This document shows, one piece after another, positions 1-7,456 of a DNA stretch of 13,698 bases. This DNA is from Mycoplasma sp. CAG:611 (lineage in GTDB: Bacteria; Bacillota_I; Bacilli_A; RF39; UBA660), in the NCBI GenBank assembly GCA_000434175.1, contig HF999773.1, positions 1 to 13,698 of the forward strand. Direction: 5' to 3'. The position numbers and the translations under genes are program-made. Under the pieces are notes generated by a model, which saw nothing but the letters and a program-made list of their open reading frames with translations, searched no databases and was not told where the DNA came from. Within the stretch, counting starts at the first letter, position 1. Every line of letters begins with the position of its first letter.

Positions 1-2
1 AT

Positions 3-725
3 GTTGGAGTACCTGTTTATAATAAACCTAAAGAAAATAGTATTTATTTAAAATCTATTAACAAATACGTTGTGTTAGATGAAATAATGGATTATAATCG
101 TTCTAATATTAAAAGGTGTGTTTATATTAAAGGTAAACAGATTAAAATAACTAATAAAGAATTTGATGATATTTTATTAAAATCCAAAATAAGTTTTTTA
201 AGCTATGTCAAAGATAATACAAATAATGATCCAAATGGCATATCATATAATAAGTGGTGTAAAGATAAATTAGAACTTATAAATAAAAATACTAATGATA
301 CTACTAGTTTAAAAGTTGGAGCAATATATTGGGTAGATTTAGGATATAATATTGGTAGCGAATTAAGAAAGTTAAGACCTGCAATATTGTGGCGAAGTGC
401 ATCAAATAAAAAAATGTGGACTGCTATACCACTTACTTCAAAACATAAAGATGATAATTATTATTTTCATTATGATTTAATAGATAAAAAATTAGGAACT
501 GCTAGATTAGAAAATTTAATTAATATTAGTTCTAATAGAATTAGAGAACCATATTATATAAATAATAAAATAGCAACAATTACTAAAAAAGATAATGACG
601 CTATATTAAAAATAATAAAGAAATATTATGCTTTTGAAGAAACAAAAGAAGCAAATATAACTATTAGAAAACAAAAAACTATTTATAATAAGTCTAAAGA
701 AAATCGTGAAAAAGTGTTGACTTAA
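3..725 (+). CDS. PemK/MazF-family endoribonuclease toxin with N-terminal extension (5' partial)
   Basis: The reading frame is open from base 3 with no stop, so the gene starts upstream of the window; the in-frame GTG at 72 has no Shine-Dalgarno sequence and is not a credible start. Of 240 visible residues, about 103-210 match the MazF/PemK fold: VGAIYWVDLG, then GSELRKLRPA (the RP arginine, about residue 125, codon 375-377), then AIPLTS (threonine about 145), then the LENLINISSNRI stretch that matches the family's 'LEQIRTIDKRRL' strand. These Arg and Thr correspond to the catalytic pair of Bacillus MazF (R25, T48), so an active sequence-specific mRNA interferase is likely. Unlike a typical ~115-residue MazF it carries at least 100 residues of unrecognised N-terminal sequence and a ~30-residue basic C-terminal tail. 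No antitoxin gene follows; one may lie upstream, or the extension may serve that role (inference). Confidence 0.8.
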   Translation, partial: VGVPVYNKPKENSIYLKSINKYVVLDEIMDYNRSNIKRCVYIKGKQIKITNKEFDDILLKSKISFLSYVKDNTNNDPNGISYNKWCKDKLELINKNTNDTTSLKVGAIYWVDLGYNIGSELRKLRPAILWRSASNKKMWTAIPLTSKHKDDNYYFHYDLIDKKLGTARLENLINISSNRIREPYYINNKIATITKKDNDAILKIIKKYYAFEETKEANITIRKQKTIYNKSKENREKVLT

Positions 726-744
726 CCGTTTAAAATGGTATAAT
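717..744 (+). promoter_or_regulatory. Strong extended -10 promoter for a small RNA
   Basis: TTGACT (717-722), a 16-bp spacer, and TGGTATAAT (736-744, extended -10 with perfect TATAAT). The -35 overlaps the end of the toxin gene, and no start codon with a ribosome binding site follows before the terminator at 797-830. Predicted transcription start is about 751. Confidence 0.72.
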
Positions 745-750
745 TAAAGT

Positions 751-830
751 ACTTTAGATTGTTGCAGGTGTATTTATACACTTGGTAGAAGTTTTTCAAA
801 AGGAAGAGTTTATCTCTTCCTTTTGCTTTA
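751..830 (+). ncRNA. Putative ~80-nt small RNA of unknown function
   Basis: The segment lies between a near-consensus promoter and a strong intrinsic terminator, with no ORF that has a ribosome binding site. It can fold as follows: ACUUU (751-755) with GAAGU (788-792) encloses a 7-bp hairpin AGGUGUA/UACACUU (766-772 with 777-783, loop UUUA), and the terminator stem follows. I do not recognise it as 6S, SRP, tmRNA, RNase P, T-box or a familiar riboswitch. A tiny GTG-started reading frame of six codons (768-788) exists but has no ribosome binding site. It could be a free small RNA, a regulator of the neighbouring toxin, or a terminated leader whose readthrough enters addB; the distance to addB and addB's own promoter argue against the last. 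Confidence 0.5.
797..830 (+). terminator. Intrinsic terminator of the small RNA
   Basis: Perfect 12-bp stem CAAAAGGAAGAG (797-808) / CTCTTCCTTTTG (814-825) with loop TTTAT, followed by CTTTAT. If the outer A-T pairs open, the U-rich tail is TTTTGCTTTAT. It has the best GC content of any hairpin in the window. Confidence 0.82.
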
Positions 831-900
831 TATCAATTTTATCGAAACAAAAAGATGATTTAGAAAAAGTGATAAATCATTTTATTATAAAATAATTATC

Positions 901-912
901 GAACAAATGTAC
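901..912 (+). promoter_or_regulatory. LexA (SOS)-box-like sequence upstream of addB
   Basis: GAACAAATGTAC differs at one base from the Gram-positive LexA/DinR core GAAC-N4-GTTC. The longer form CGAACAAATGTACT (900-913) matches 12 of 14 positions of CGAACRNRYGTTYC. It lies 9 bp upstream of the predicted -35 of the recombination-repair genes. A single site in AT-rich DNA can arise by chance, so LexA control is a hypothesis. Confidence 0.35.
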
Positions 913-921
913 TTTTATTGC

Positions 922-950
922 TTGATTTAATAAAATAAATATGATATATT
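922..950 (+). promoter_or_regulatory. Promoter of the addB-addA operon
   Basis: TTGATT (922-927), 17-bp spacer, TATATT (945-950) preceded by TGA, giving an extended -10 (942-950). Predicted start is near 957, giving a ~35-nt leader to the addB ATG at 992. Confidence 0.6.
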
Positions 951-970
951 AAGAATGTAGTTAAAAAGTA

Positions 971-985
971 TCCTTAATAAGGAGG
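971..985 (+). promoter_or_regulatory. addB ribosome binding site inside a small palindrome
   Basis: AAGGAGG (979-985) sits 6 nt before the ATG at 992 and fixes the start. Its first five bases form the right arm of TCCTT-AAT-AAGGA (971-983), a short hairpin that could partly mask the site. With only 5 bp in the stem, a regulatory effect is uncertain. Confidence 0.6.
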
Positions 986-991
986 TAATGT

Positions 992-3313
992 ATGGATTTT
1001 TTAAATAAAGATGATAATAATATAATTATTTGTAAGCCAAGTGTTAAAGAGTATTTATTAAAAAAGTTAGAAAAAGAGAATGAATTTTTTAATATAAGGT
1101 TTATGGATTTTAATGAAATAAAAGAACATTTATATTTTAGTTATGATTATAATACGATTAAGTATGTAATGGTTAAATATAATTATAAATATGATATAGC
1201 TAAGATGTATATTGATAATATTTATTATGTTAGTGATAAAACTTATAAAAGTAAAAAACTAAATAAATTAGTGTCGTTAAAACGTGAACTAGATGAAAAT
1301 AAATTATTAATTTATGATGGTGTTTTTAAAACATATATAAAAGATAAGAAAATATATATTTATGGTTATGATTATTTTAATAATTTAGAAGAAAAAATAG
1401 TAAATGATTTAAAGTTATTAACAGATGTTGTTAATATTAAGAAAGAATATAACTCTTTTATACCTGATGTTTATGAATTTAATAAAATTCAAGATGAAGT
1501 AGAATTTGTAGCATTTAAAATAAGTGAGTTATTAGATAATGGTATTGATATAAATAATATAAAATTATGTAATGTAAGTAGTGATTATAACATTTACATT
1601 GAAAGAATATTTAATCTTTATAAAATACCAGTAGTTTTAAATAATAAAGTTAGTCTTTATTCTACTAAAATAGGTAAATATTTTTTAGATAATTTGAATA
1701 AAGATATAAATGTTACAATTTCTTTACTTAATTGTTTTGAAGAAAAAGATATTGTAAATAAGATAATTAATATATGTAATAAATATGTTATGGAAGAAGA
1801 TTATACTTTAATTAAAGACTTACTTGAGTATGATTTAAAAACTACATATCTTGAAGAAATTTTATATAAAAACTATGTAGAACTAGTAAATATAGAAGAT
1901 ATTGTTAGTGATTTAGACTATGTGTTTTTAATGAACTTTAATGAAGGAGAAATACCAAACACACAAAAAGATGAAGATTATATAACAGATAATATAAAAG
2001 ATGAAGTTAATCTTAAAAAAACAGTAGAAATTAATACTTTAGAAAAGATCTTTACCTTAAAAAATATTAAATCAATTAAGAATTTAATAATAACATATAA
2101 ACTTAATTATAAAAATAATGTTTGTTTTAAATCTAATTTACTTGAAGAATTAGAATGTAATTTTAAAATATTTGATGAGAAACATATAACATATTCTTTA
2201 TTGTCTAGTAAGATTAAATTAAATGAAAATATAGATGATTTAATAAAATATAATAAAAAATCAAAAGAACTTGATTTATTATATAGTAATTTTAATGATA
2301 ATACTTATAATAGTTATGATAATAAATTTACAGGAATAGACAAGAATGATTTTTATTCTTATATAAATAATAAAAAAACTTTATCTTATTCTTCTTTATC
2401 TAACTATAATGAATGTGCTTTTAAGTTTTTAATGGCTAATGTTTTAAATTTAAATCCTTATGAAGAAACGTTTTTAACAATCGTAGGAAATTTATATCAT
2501 CATATTTTAGAAATAGGATTATTAAATGAAATTGATGTCGATAAAGAAATAAAAAATTTTTTAAAGGATAAAAGTTTTAGTAATAAAGAAAAGTTTTTTT
2601 TAGATAAATTAACTGATGATTTAAAATTTACTTTAGAAGAAATAAGAAAACAAACGAAAAATATATCATTAGATAATTATTTATTTGAAAAGGAAATAAA
2701 AGTAGAAAAAGGAAAAAATTTAAGTATTACTTTTAAAGGCTATGTTGATAAAATTATATATAAAGAAGAACAAGGTAAAAAAATAGCAGTTTTAATTGAT
2801 TATAAAACTGGTAACACTGATATTGACTTAGGATATATTAAAGATGGGATAAATCTTCAGTTGCCTGTTTATTTATATTTAGTTAATGAAGAGTTGAAAA
2901 ATGTTGTTTTCGCAGGATTTTATTTGCAAAAATTAATAAATAAAGACAATAAAGATTTAAAACTTGAAGGTTATTCAAATAGTAACGTTCATATTTTAAG
3001 TATGTTTGATAAATCATATGAAAATAGTAATTTAGTTAAGAGTTTAAAAGTAACAAAATCTGGAAAATTTTATTCTTATTCTAAAATATTAAGTGATGAT
3101 GAAATAAAAAAAATAATTGAACTTACTAATGAAAGTATTGATAAATCAATTAAAAATATTGAAGATGTTAAATTTGATATAAATCCTAAAATAAGCGATG
3201 ATTTTAATTCTTGTAAGTATTGTCCTTTTAATGATTTATGCTTTAAAACTAATGATGATTATATAGAAATAAAAAAAGATTTAACTTTTTTAAAGGGGGA
3301 AGATTATGAGTAA
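992..3313 (+). CDS. addB: AddB/RexB-type subunit of the AddAB helicase-nuclease
   Basis: Second subunit of the ATP-dependent double-strand-break exonuclease that resects ends for RecA loading. The C-terminal half holds a RecB-family PD-(D/E)XK nuclease: GNLYHH (499-504), GYVDKI with D586, IDYKTG with D603 and K605, and LQLPVY with Q623. An AddB-type iron-sulphur cysteine set brackets it: C475 before the nuclease, and C741-X2-C744-X5-C750 after it. The block 309-333 (VFLMNFNEGEIP) is the usual AddB/UvrD-like 'NEG.fP' segment. At 773 residues it is much shorter than B. subtilis AddB (about 1,160). No Walker A loop is visible at the N-terminus, so the helicase-like part appears reduced and the protein probably acts as nuclease and structural partner. 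The start at 992 follows AAGGAGG. Its last 8 nt overlap addA, so the two are translationally coupled. The partner and the cysteine set make this call secure. Confidence 0.88.
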   Translation: MDFLNKDDNNIIICKPSVKEYLLKKLEKENEFFNIRFMDFNEIKEHLYFSYDYNTIKYVMVKYNYKYDIAKMYIDNIYYVSDKTYKSKKLNKLVSLKRELDENKLLIYDGVFKTYIKDKKIYIYGYDYFNNLEEKIVNDLKLLTDVVNIKKEYNSFIPDVYEFNKIQDEVEFVAFKISELLDNGIDINNIKLCNVSSDYNIYIERIFNLYKIPVVLNNKVSLYSTKIGKYFLDNLNKDINVTISLLNCFEEKDIVNKIINICNKYVMEEDYTLIKDLLEYDLKTTYLEEILYKNYVELVNIEDIVSDLDYVFLMNFNEGEIPNTQKDEDYITDNIKDEVNLKKTVEINTLEKIFTLKNIKSIKNLIITYKLNYKNNVCFKSNLLEELECNFKIFDEKHITYSLLSSKIKLNENIDDLIKYNKKSKELDLLYSNFNDNTYNSYDNKFTGIDKNDFYSYINNKKTLSYSSLSNYNECAFKFLMANVLNLNPYEETFLTIVGNLYHHILEIGLLNEIDVDKEIKNFLKDKSFSNKEKFFLDKLTDDLKFTLEEIRKQTKNISLDNYLFEKEIKVEKGKNLSITFKGYVDKIIYKEEQGKKIAVLIDYKTGNTDIDLGYIKDGINLQLPVYLYLVNEELKNVVFAGFYLQKLINKDNKDLKLEGYSNSNVHILSMFDKSYENSNLVKSLKVTKSGKFYSYSKILSDDEIKKIIELTNESIDKSIKNIEDVKFDINPKISDDFNSCKYCPFNDLCFKTNDDYIEIKKDLTFLKGEDYE

Positions 3314-6300
3314 ATGGACGGAAGAACAACTTTTAGCAATTAATAGTGAAGGTAAAAATATAATTGTATCTGCAGGTGCAGGAAGTGGGAAAACAGCAGT
3401 TTTATCAGAAAGAGTTTTACGAAAAATAAATGATAATGTTCCCATTAATAGACTTTTAATATTAACTTTTACAAATGAAGCAGCAAAAGAAATGAAAGAT
3501 AGAATTAGAAAAAAATTAATAAATGAGAAGAAAATGGAACAATTAAGTTTACTTGAAGAATCATATATAACTACTTTTGATAGTTATAGTTTATCAATTG
3601 TAAAAAAATATCATTATTTACTTAATGTAAGTAAAGATATAAAAATAATAGATGATACAATTATTTCTAATATTAAAGATAAATTTATTGATGAAATATT
3701 TGAAGAACTATATGAAGAAAAAGATGATAATTTTTTAAAGCTAATAAGGGATTTTTGCTTAAAAGATGATAAAAATATTAAAGAGGCAATTTTAAATATT
3801 TCTAAAAAGTTAGATTTAAAAATAGATAAAAAAGAATATTTAGATAATTATATTAATAATTTTTATAGTCAAGAGAATATTAATAATTTATATTTAGAAT
3901 ATAAAAATTTAATTGATAAAAAAATAACTAATATTAAATATTTACTTGATTTATTTGGTAATTATGCTCCAAGTGATGTTTATGAAAATGTTTATAACAC
4001 ATTATATCCTTTAGTTAATGCTAAAACATATGAAGAATATAATTTATGTAAAACAATATCTCTACCAAAAACAACAAAGTTAGATGAAGATAGTAAAAAA
4101 GTTAAAGAAGAGTTATCAAAAGAACTAAAATCATTTGCTAATTTTATTATTTATGATGATGAAAAGAGTGCAAAAGAAAGTATTTATTTAACAAAACCAT
4201 ATGTTACTGCCATTATAAAAGTTATAAACTTACTTGATGAAAGAATACATAATTATAAATTTTCAAAAGATATTTATGAGTTTGTTGATATTAGTAAACT
4301 TGCTATTGAAGTAGTAAAAAATAACGAAGATGTATTAAATGAATTAAAAGATTTTTATAATGAAATAATGATAGATGAATATCAAGACACTAATGATTTA
4401 CAAGAAGAATTTATAAGTTTAATAGAAAATAATAATGTTTATATGGTGGGAGATATAAAACAGTCAATATATCGTTTTAGAAATGCTAATCCTTTAATAT
4501 TTAAAAACAAATATGATTTATATAGTAATAATATATCCGGGATGAAAATAGATTTACTTAAAAATTTTAGATCAAGGAGTGAAGTATTAGATAATATTAA
4601 TTTACTTTTTGATTATGTAATGGATGACTTTTTAGGGGGAGCAGATTATATAAAATCTCACCGAATGGTATTTGGTAATACTTCATACATTGAAGAAGGA
4701 AAAACAGAAGCTAATTATAATCTTGAAATATATAATTATAATGAAGATTCTTCTTATACAAAAGAAGAAATTGAAGCATTTATCATAGCTAATGATATAA
4801 AAAATAAAATAGAAAATAATTACCAAGTATTTGATAAAGATAACAAAATACTAAAAAATATAACTTATAGTGATATATGTATTATTATGGATCGTGGAAA
4901 CGCTTTTGAAACTTATAAAAAAATATTTGAAAGTATGGGTATTCCTTTATCAATTTATGCTGATTTTAAACTTAATAATGAATATGATATTATTACTTTA
5001 GAAAATATAATAAGATTTATAATTAAAATAAAAAATAAAGAATATGATAAAGAATTTATATATTTATATACAAGCATTGAAAGAAGTTTTGTTTATAACA
5101 AGATAGATAAAGAAATATTTAAAAATATTAAAAATAATAATATATATAAAACGGATTTATATGAAAAAGCAAGTTTAATTTCTAAAACTATTGATATTAG
5201 TTCTCCTAGTAAGATATTAAATAACATTATAAAAGAATTTAAAATATATGAAAGAATACTTACATTAACTGATGTTAATAAAATCTTAATAAGAATAGAT
5301 AATTTAATTGATCTTGCTAGTACTTTAGAAAATATAGGATATAATGTTTATGATTTCAGTGATTATTTAAAAGATTCGAGAAATAAAAAAATAGAGATAA
5401 AATATAATGAAGGAAAAGCAACTTCTAATAGTGTTAAAATAATGAATATTCATAAAAGTAAAGGTCTTGAGTTTAATATTTGTTATTTTTCAGGTCTTTA
5501 TAAAGAATTTAATAAAAGTGATATTAAAGATAAATTTTTATTTTCAAATTATGGGATAACAACACCTTATTATATAAATGAAGAAAAAGAAACTTTTGTT
5601 AAGTTTTTAATTAAAGAAAAATATGCAGAAGAAGAAATAAGTGAAAAAATAAGATTATTTTATGTTGCTTTAACTAGATGTAAAGAAAAAATGATTATGG
5701 TATGTCCTTTTAAAGAAAAAGAAAATGTACTTATTAATAAAGTAATTGATAATGATATTAGATTAAAATATAAATCATTTAAAGATATTTTAGAAAGTAT
5801 TAAATATAATTTAAACTCATATATTAAGTTTATTGATTTAGAGGATATATATATTAGTAAAGATTATAAATTAAATAAACAAAAAACATATGATAAATTT
5901 ATAAATAAAACTAATGATAAAATAATAGTTAAAGAAAATAATATTTTAAATAGTGTTGAAGAAAGAAAACATGCTTCAAAAACAATTAATAAATTAATAA
6001 CTAAAGAAGAATTAAATAATATGAAATATGGTACTAAAATGCATTATCTTTTAGAAACAAGTTCATTTAATAATAGTAAAGAAGAAATTGTTAATAATTT
6101 ATTAAATAGTTTAGATATAAAAGATGCTAAAGTATATAAAGAACATGAATTTATTTATGAAAAAGATAATATTATATATCATGGAATATGTGATTTAATG
6201 TTAGAATATGAAGACCATATAAAAATTATTGATTATAAACTTAAAAATATTAATGATGAAGAATATTTAAAACAACTTAATGTTTATAAAGAGTATATTT

Positions 6301-6377
6301 TAAGTAAGAAAAATATACCTGTGAAAACATATTTATATTCAATAATAGAAGAAAAACTATATGAAATAAATATATAG
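3306..6377 (+). CDS. addA: AddA/RexA helicase-nuclease subunit (UvrD-family superfamily 1)
   Basis: ATP-driven 3'-5' DNA translocase and nuclease of AddAB, acting on double-strand breaks in the cytoplasm. All SF1A motifs are visible: Q-motif near residues 4-12, Walker A GAGSGKT (24-30), Ia TFTNEAAKEM (54-63), II DEYQDT (357-362), III GDIKQSIYRFR (382-392), IV LKNFRSR (418-424), V NIHKSKGLEF (714-723), VI FYVALTR (785-791). The C-terminal PD-(D/E)XK nuclease has H913, D963 (GICDLM), D976 and K978 (IIDYK) and Q990 (QLNVY), so both helicase and nuclease should be active. At 1,023 residues it is somewhat shorter than the B. subtilis protein (about 1,230). The ATG at 3306 lies inside the end of addB, and a GGGGGA stretch at 3295-3300 can serve as ribosome binding site. 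A weak A/T hairpin overlaps the stop codon. Confidence 0.95.
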   Translation: MSKWTEEQLLAINSEGKNIIVSAGAGSGKTAVLSERVLRKINDNVPINRLLILTFTNEAAKEMKDRIRKKLINEKKMEQLSLLEESYITTFDSYSLSIVKKYHYLLNVSKDIKIIDDTIISNIKDKFIDEIFEELYEEKDDNFLKLIRDFCLKDDKNIKEAILNISKKLDLKIDKKEYLDNYINNFYSQENINNLYLEYKNLIDKKITNIKYLLDLFGNYAPSDVYENVYNTLYPLVNAKTYEEYNLCKTISLPKTTKLDEDSKKVKEELSKELKSFANFIIYDDEKSAKESIYLTKPYVTAIIKVINLLDERIHNYKFSKDIYEFVDISKLAIEVVKNNEDVLNELKDFYNEIMIDEYQDTNDLQEEFISLIENNNVYMVGDIKQSIYRFRNANPLIFKNKYDLYSNNISGMKIDLLKNFRSRSEVLDNINLLFDYVMDDFLGGADYIKSHRMVFGNTSYIEEGKTEANYNLEIYNYNEDSSYTKEEIEAFIIANDIKNKIENNYQVFDKDNKILKNITYSDICIIMDRGNAFETYKKIFESMGIPLSIYADFKLNNEYDIITLENIIRFIIKIKNKEYDKEFIYLYTSIERSFVYNKIDKEIFKNIKNNNIYKTDLYEKASLISKTIDISSPSKILNNIIKEFKIYERILTLTDVNKILIRIDNLIDLASTLENIGYNVYDFSDYLKDSRNKKIEIKYNEGKATSNSVKIMNIHKSKGLEFNICYFSGLYKEFNKSDIKDKFLFSNYGITTPYYINEEKETFVKFLIKEKYAEEEISEKIRLFYVALTRCKEKMIMVCPFKEKENVLINKVIDNDIRLKYKSFKDILESIKYNLNSYIKFIDLEDIYISKDYKLNKQKTYDKFINKTNDKIIVKENNILNSVEERKHASKTINKLITKEELNNMKYGTKMHYLLETSSFNNSKEEIVNNLLNSLDIKDAKVYKEHEFIYEKDNIIYHGICDLMLEYEDHIKIIDYKLKNINDEEYLKQLNVYKEYILSKKNIPVKTYLYSIIEEKLYEINI

Positions 6378-6390
6378 TTTTTTTCTTTTT
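6352..6390 (+). terminator. Weak A/T-rich terminator at the end of addA
   Basis: An 11-bp stem AAAAACTATAT (6352-6362) / ATATAGTTTTT (6372-6382) with a 9-nt loop, followed by a T tract with one C (6381-6390). It contains only one G-C pair and overlaps the last codons of addA. It could reduce rather than block transcription into the photoproduct-lyase-like gene, for which I see no convincing promoter of its own. Confidence 0.5.
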
Positions 6391-6416
6391 GTTAATAATA
6401 AACATGAGGTGTTATT

Positions 6417-7412
6417 ATGAATATAAGTCATATTTATTATGAAAAAGATATATTAAATTATGATTTAGGTAAATATTTACTAGAAAAATATAAGAATGTT
6501 CCTAAAACAGTTATTGAAAATCATAATAATATAAAAGAATTAAGAGAAAAAGAAAATAAAGATTTCCCTATTTTAAAAACATATTTAATCATAGGAATAA
6601 GAAAAACACAAAATTTTGTTTTAAATTATAAAGTTTCAAATTATCTTGTCCCATATACATCAAGTGGATGTGGAGCAATGTGCTTATATTGTTATTTAGT
6701 ATGTAATTTTAATAAATGTTCTTATTTAAGAGTTTTTGTTAACAAAGAAGAATTATTAACAAAAATAATAAAACATAGTATCAAAAGTAAAGAGGAAATG
6801 GTTTATGAAATAGGGAGTAATAGTGATTTGGTATATGAAAATATGATTACTAATAATTTAAAATGGACTATTGAAGAGTTTGGAAAAATAAATAAAGGTT
6901 ATCTTACTTTTCCAACAAAGTTTCATCAAATTGATGATATTATTGGAATAAAACATAATAAAAGAACTATAATTAGAGTAAGTGTTAATCCAGAAGAAAT
7001 AATAAATAGTATTGAATTAAAAACATCATCTTTAGATAAAAGAATTGAAGCAATTAATAAGTTATGTGATGATAATTATAAAGTTGGTATTTTAATCGCA
7101 CCAGTTATTATGGTAAATAATTATAAAAAACTATATAAAGAACTTATTATAACTTTAAAAAATAAATTAAGTGAAAAAGTAAAAAAAGAAGTTTTTTTTG
7201 AAGTAATATTTATGACATATAGTTATGTTAATAATGTTATTAATAAAGAGGCGTTTCCTAATTTAATTAATTTGTATGATAAAAATATTCAAACAGGAAG
7301 AGGAAAAGGAAAATATGTATATAAACCATCTTTAAAAGAAGAAGGAAAAACGTATATAGAAGAACTTCTAAATGTCTACTTTCCAAATAATATAATAAAA
7401 TATATATGCTAA
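6417..7412 (+). CDS. splB: Spore photoproduct lyase family radical SAM protein
   Basis: Spore photoproduct lyase uses a [4Fe-4S] cluster and S-adenosylmethionine to split the UV-induced 5-thyminyl-5,6-dihydrothymine dimer. The family's atypical cluster motif C-X3-C-X2-C is present (C85, C89, C92, in SGCGAMCLYCYL), with the flanking tyrosines Y91 and Y93 matching B. subtilis Y97 and Y99. Other family landmarks: YLRVFVN (103-109), TFPTKFHQID (164-173), RVSVNPEEI (187-195), GILIAPVI (224-231) and the C-terminal GKGKYVY (296-302). Length (331 residues) is typical. Odd point: where the B. subtilis enzyme has 'FEAACTSD' with hydrogen-donor C141, this protein reads YEIGSNSD, with serine at 134. Two extra cysteines (C96, C101) lie near the cluster. 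It may repair a different lesion or use another donor (inference). The start follows GAGGTG (6406-6411). It lies 39 nt after addA, fitting a DNA-repair cluster. Confidence 0.85.
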   Translation: MNISHIYYEKDILNYDLGKYLLEKYKNVPKTVIENHNNIKELREKENKDFPILKTYLIIGIRKTQNFVLNYKVSNYLVPYTSSGCGAMCLYCYLVCNFNKCSYLRVFVNKEELLTKIIKHSIKSKEEMVYEIGSNSDLVYENMITNNLKWTIEEFGKINKGYLTFPTKFHQIDDIIGIKHNKRTIIRVSVNPEEIINSIELKTSSLDKRIEAINKLCDDNYKVGILIAPVIMVNNYKKLYKELIITLKNKLSEKVKKEVFFEVIFMTYSYVNNVINKEAFPNLINLYDKNIQTGRGKGKYVYKPSLKEEGKTYIEELLNVYFPNNIIKYIC

Positions 7413-7424
7413 ATTAAGTAAAAA

Positions 7425-7433
7425 TGATATAAT
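7425..7433 (+). promoter_or_regulatory. Extended -10 promoter of the membrane-protein gene
   Basis: TGATATAAT, a perfect extended -10. No good -35 lies at 16-18 bp (TATGCT at best). It is 23 bp before the ATG at 7457, which has AGGAGA (7445-7450) as ribosome binding site. Confidence 0.5.
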
Positions 7434-7456
7434 AAAGATTATATAGGAGAAAAAAG

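Noticed and set aside
72..74. GTG as the start codon of the MazF-like gene
   Set aside because: No Shine-Dalgarno sequence precedes it and the frame is open back to the window edge, so the gene is treated as 5' partial.
768..788. Six-codon leader peptide starting at GTG within the small RNA
   Set aside because: No ribosome binding site and no run of a single amino acid that would suggest attenuation.
855..880. Inverted repeat ATGATTTA / TAAATCAT between the small RNA and addB
   Set aside because: Only 8 A/T-rich base pairs with a 10-nt loop; such repeats are expected by chance in this composition, and no function can be assigned.
839..908. Two similar TTATCGAA(A)CAAA motifs 57 nt apart
   Set aside because: The first lacks the second half of a LexA site, and two imperfect copies in AT-rich DNA are weak evidence for a shared regulator.
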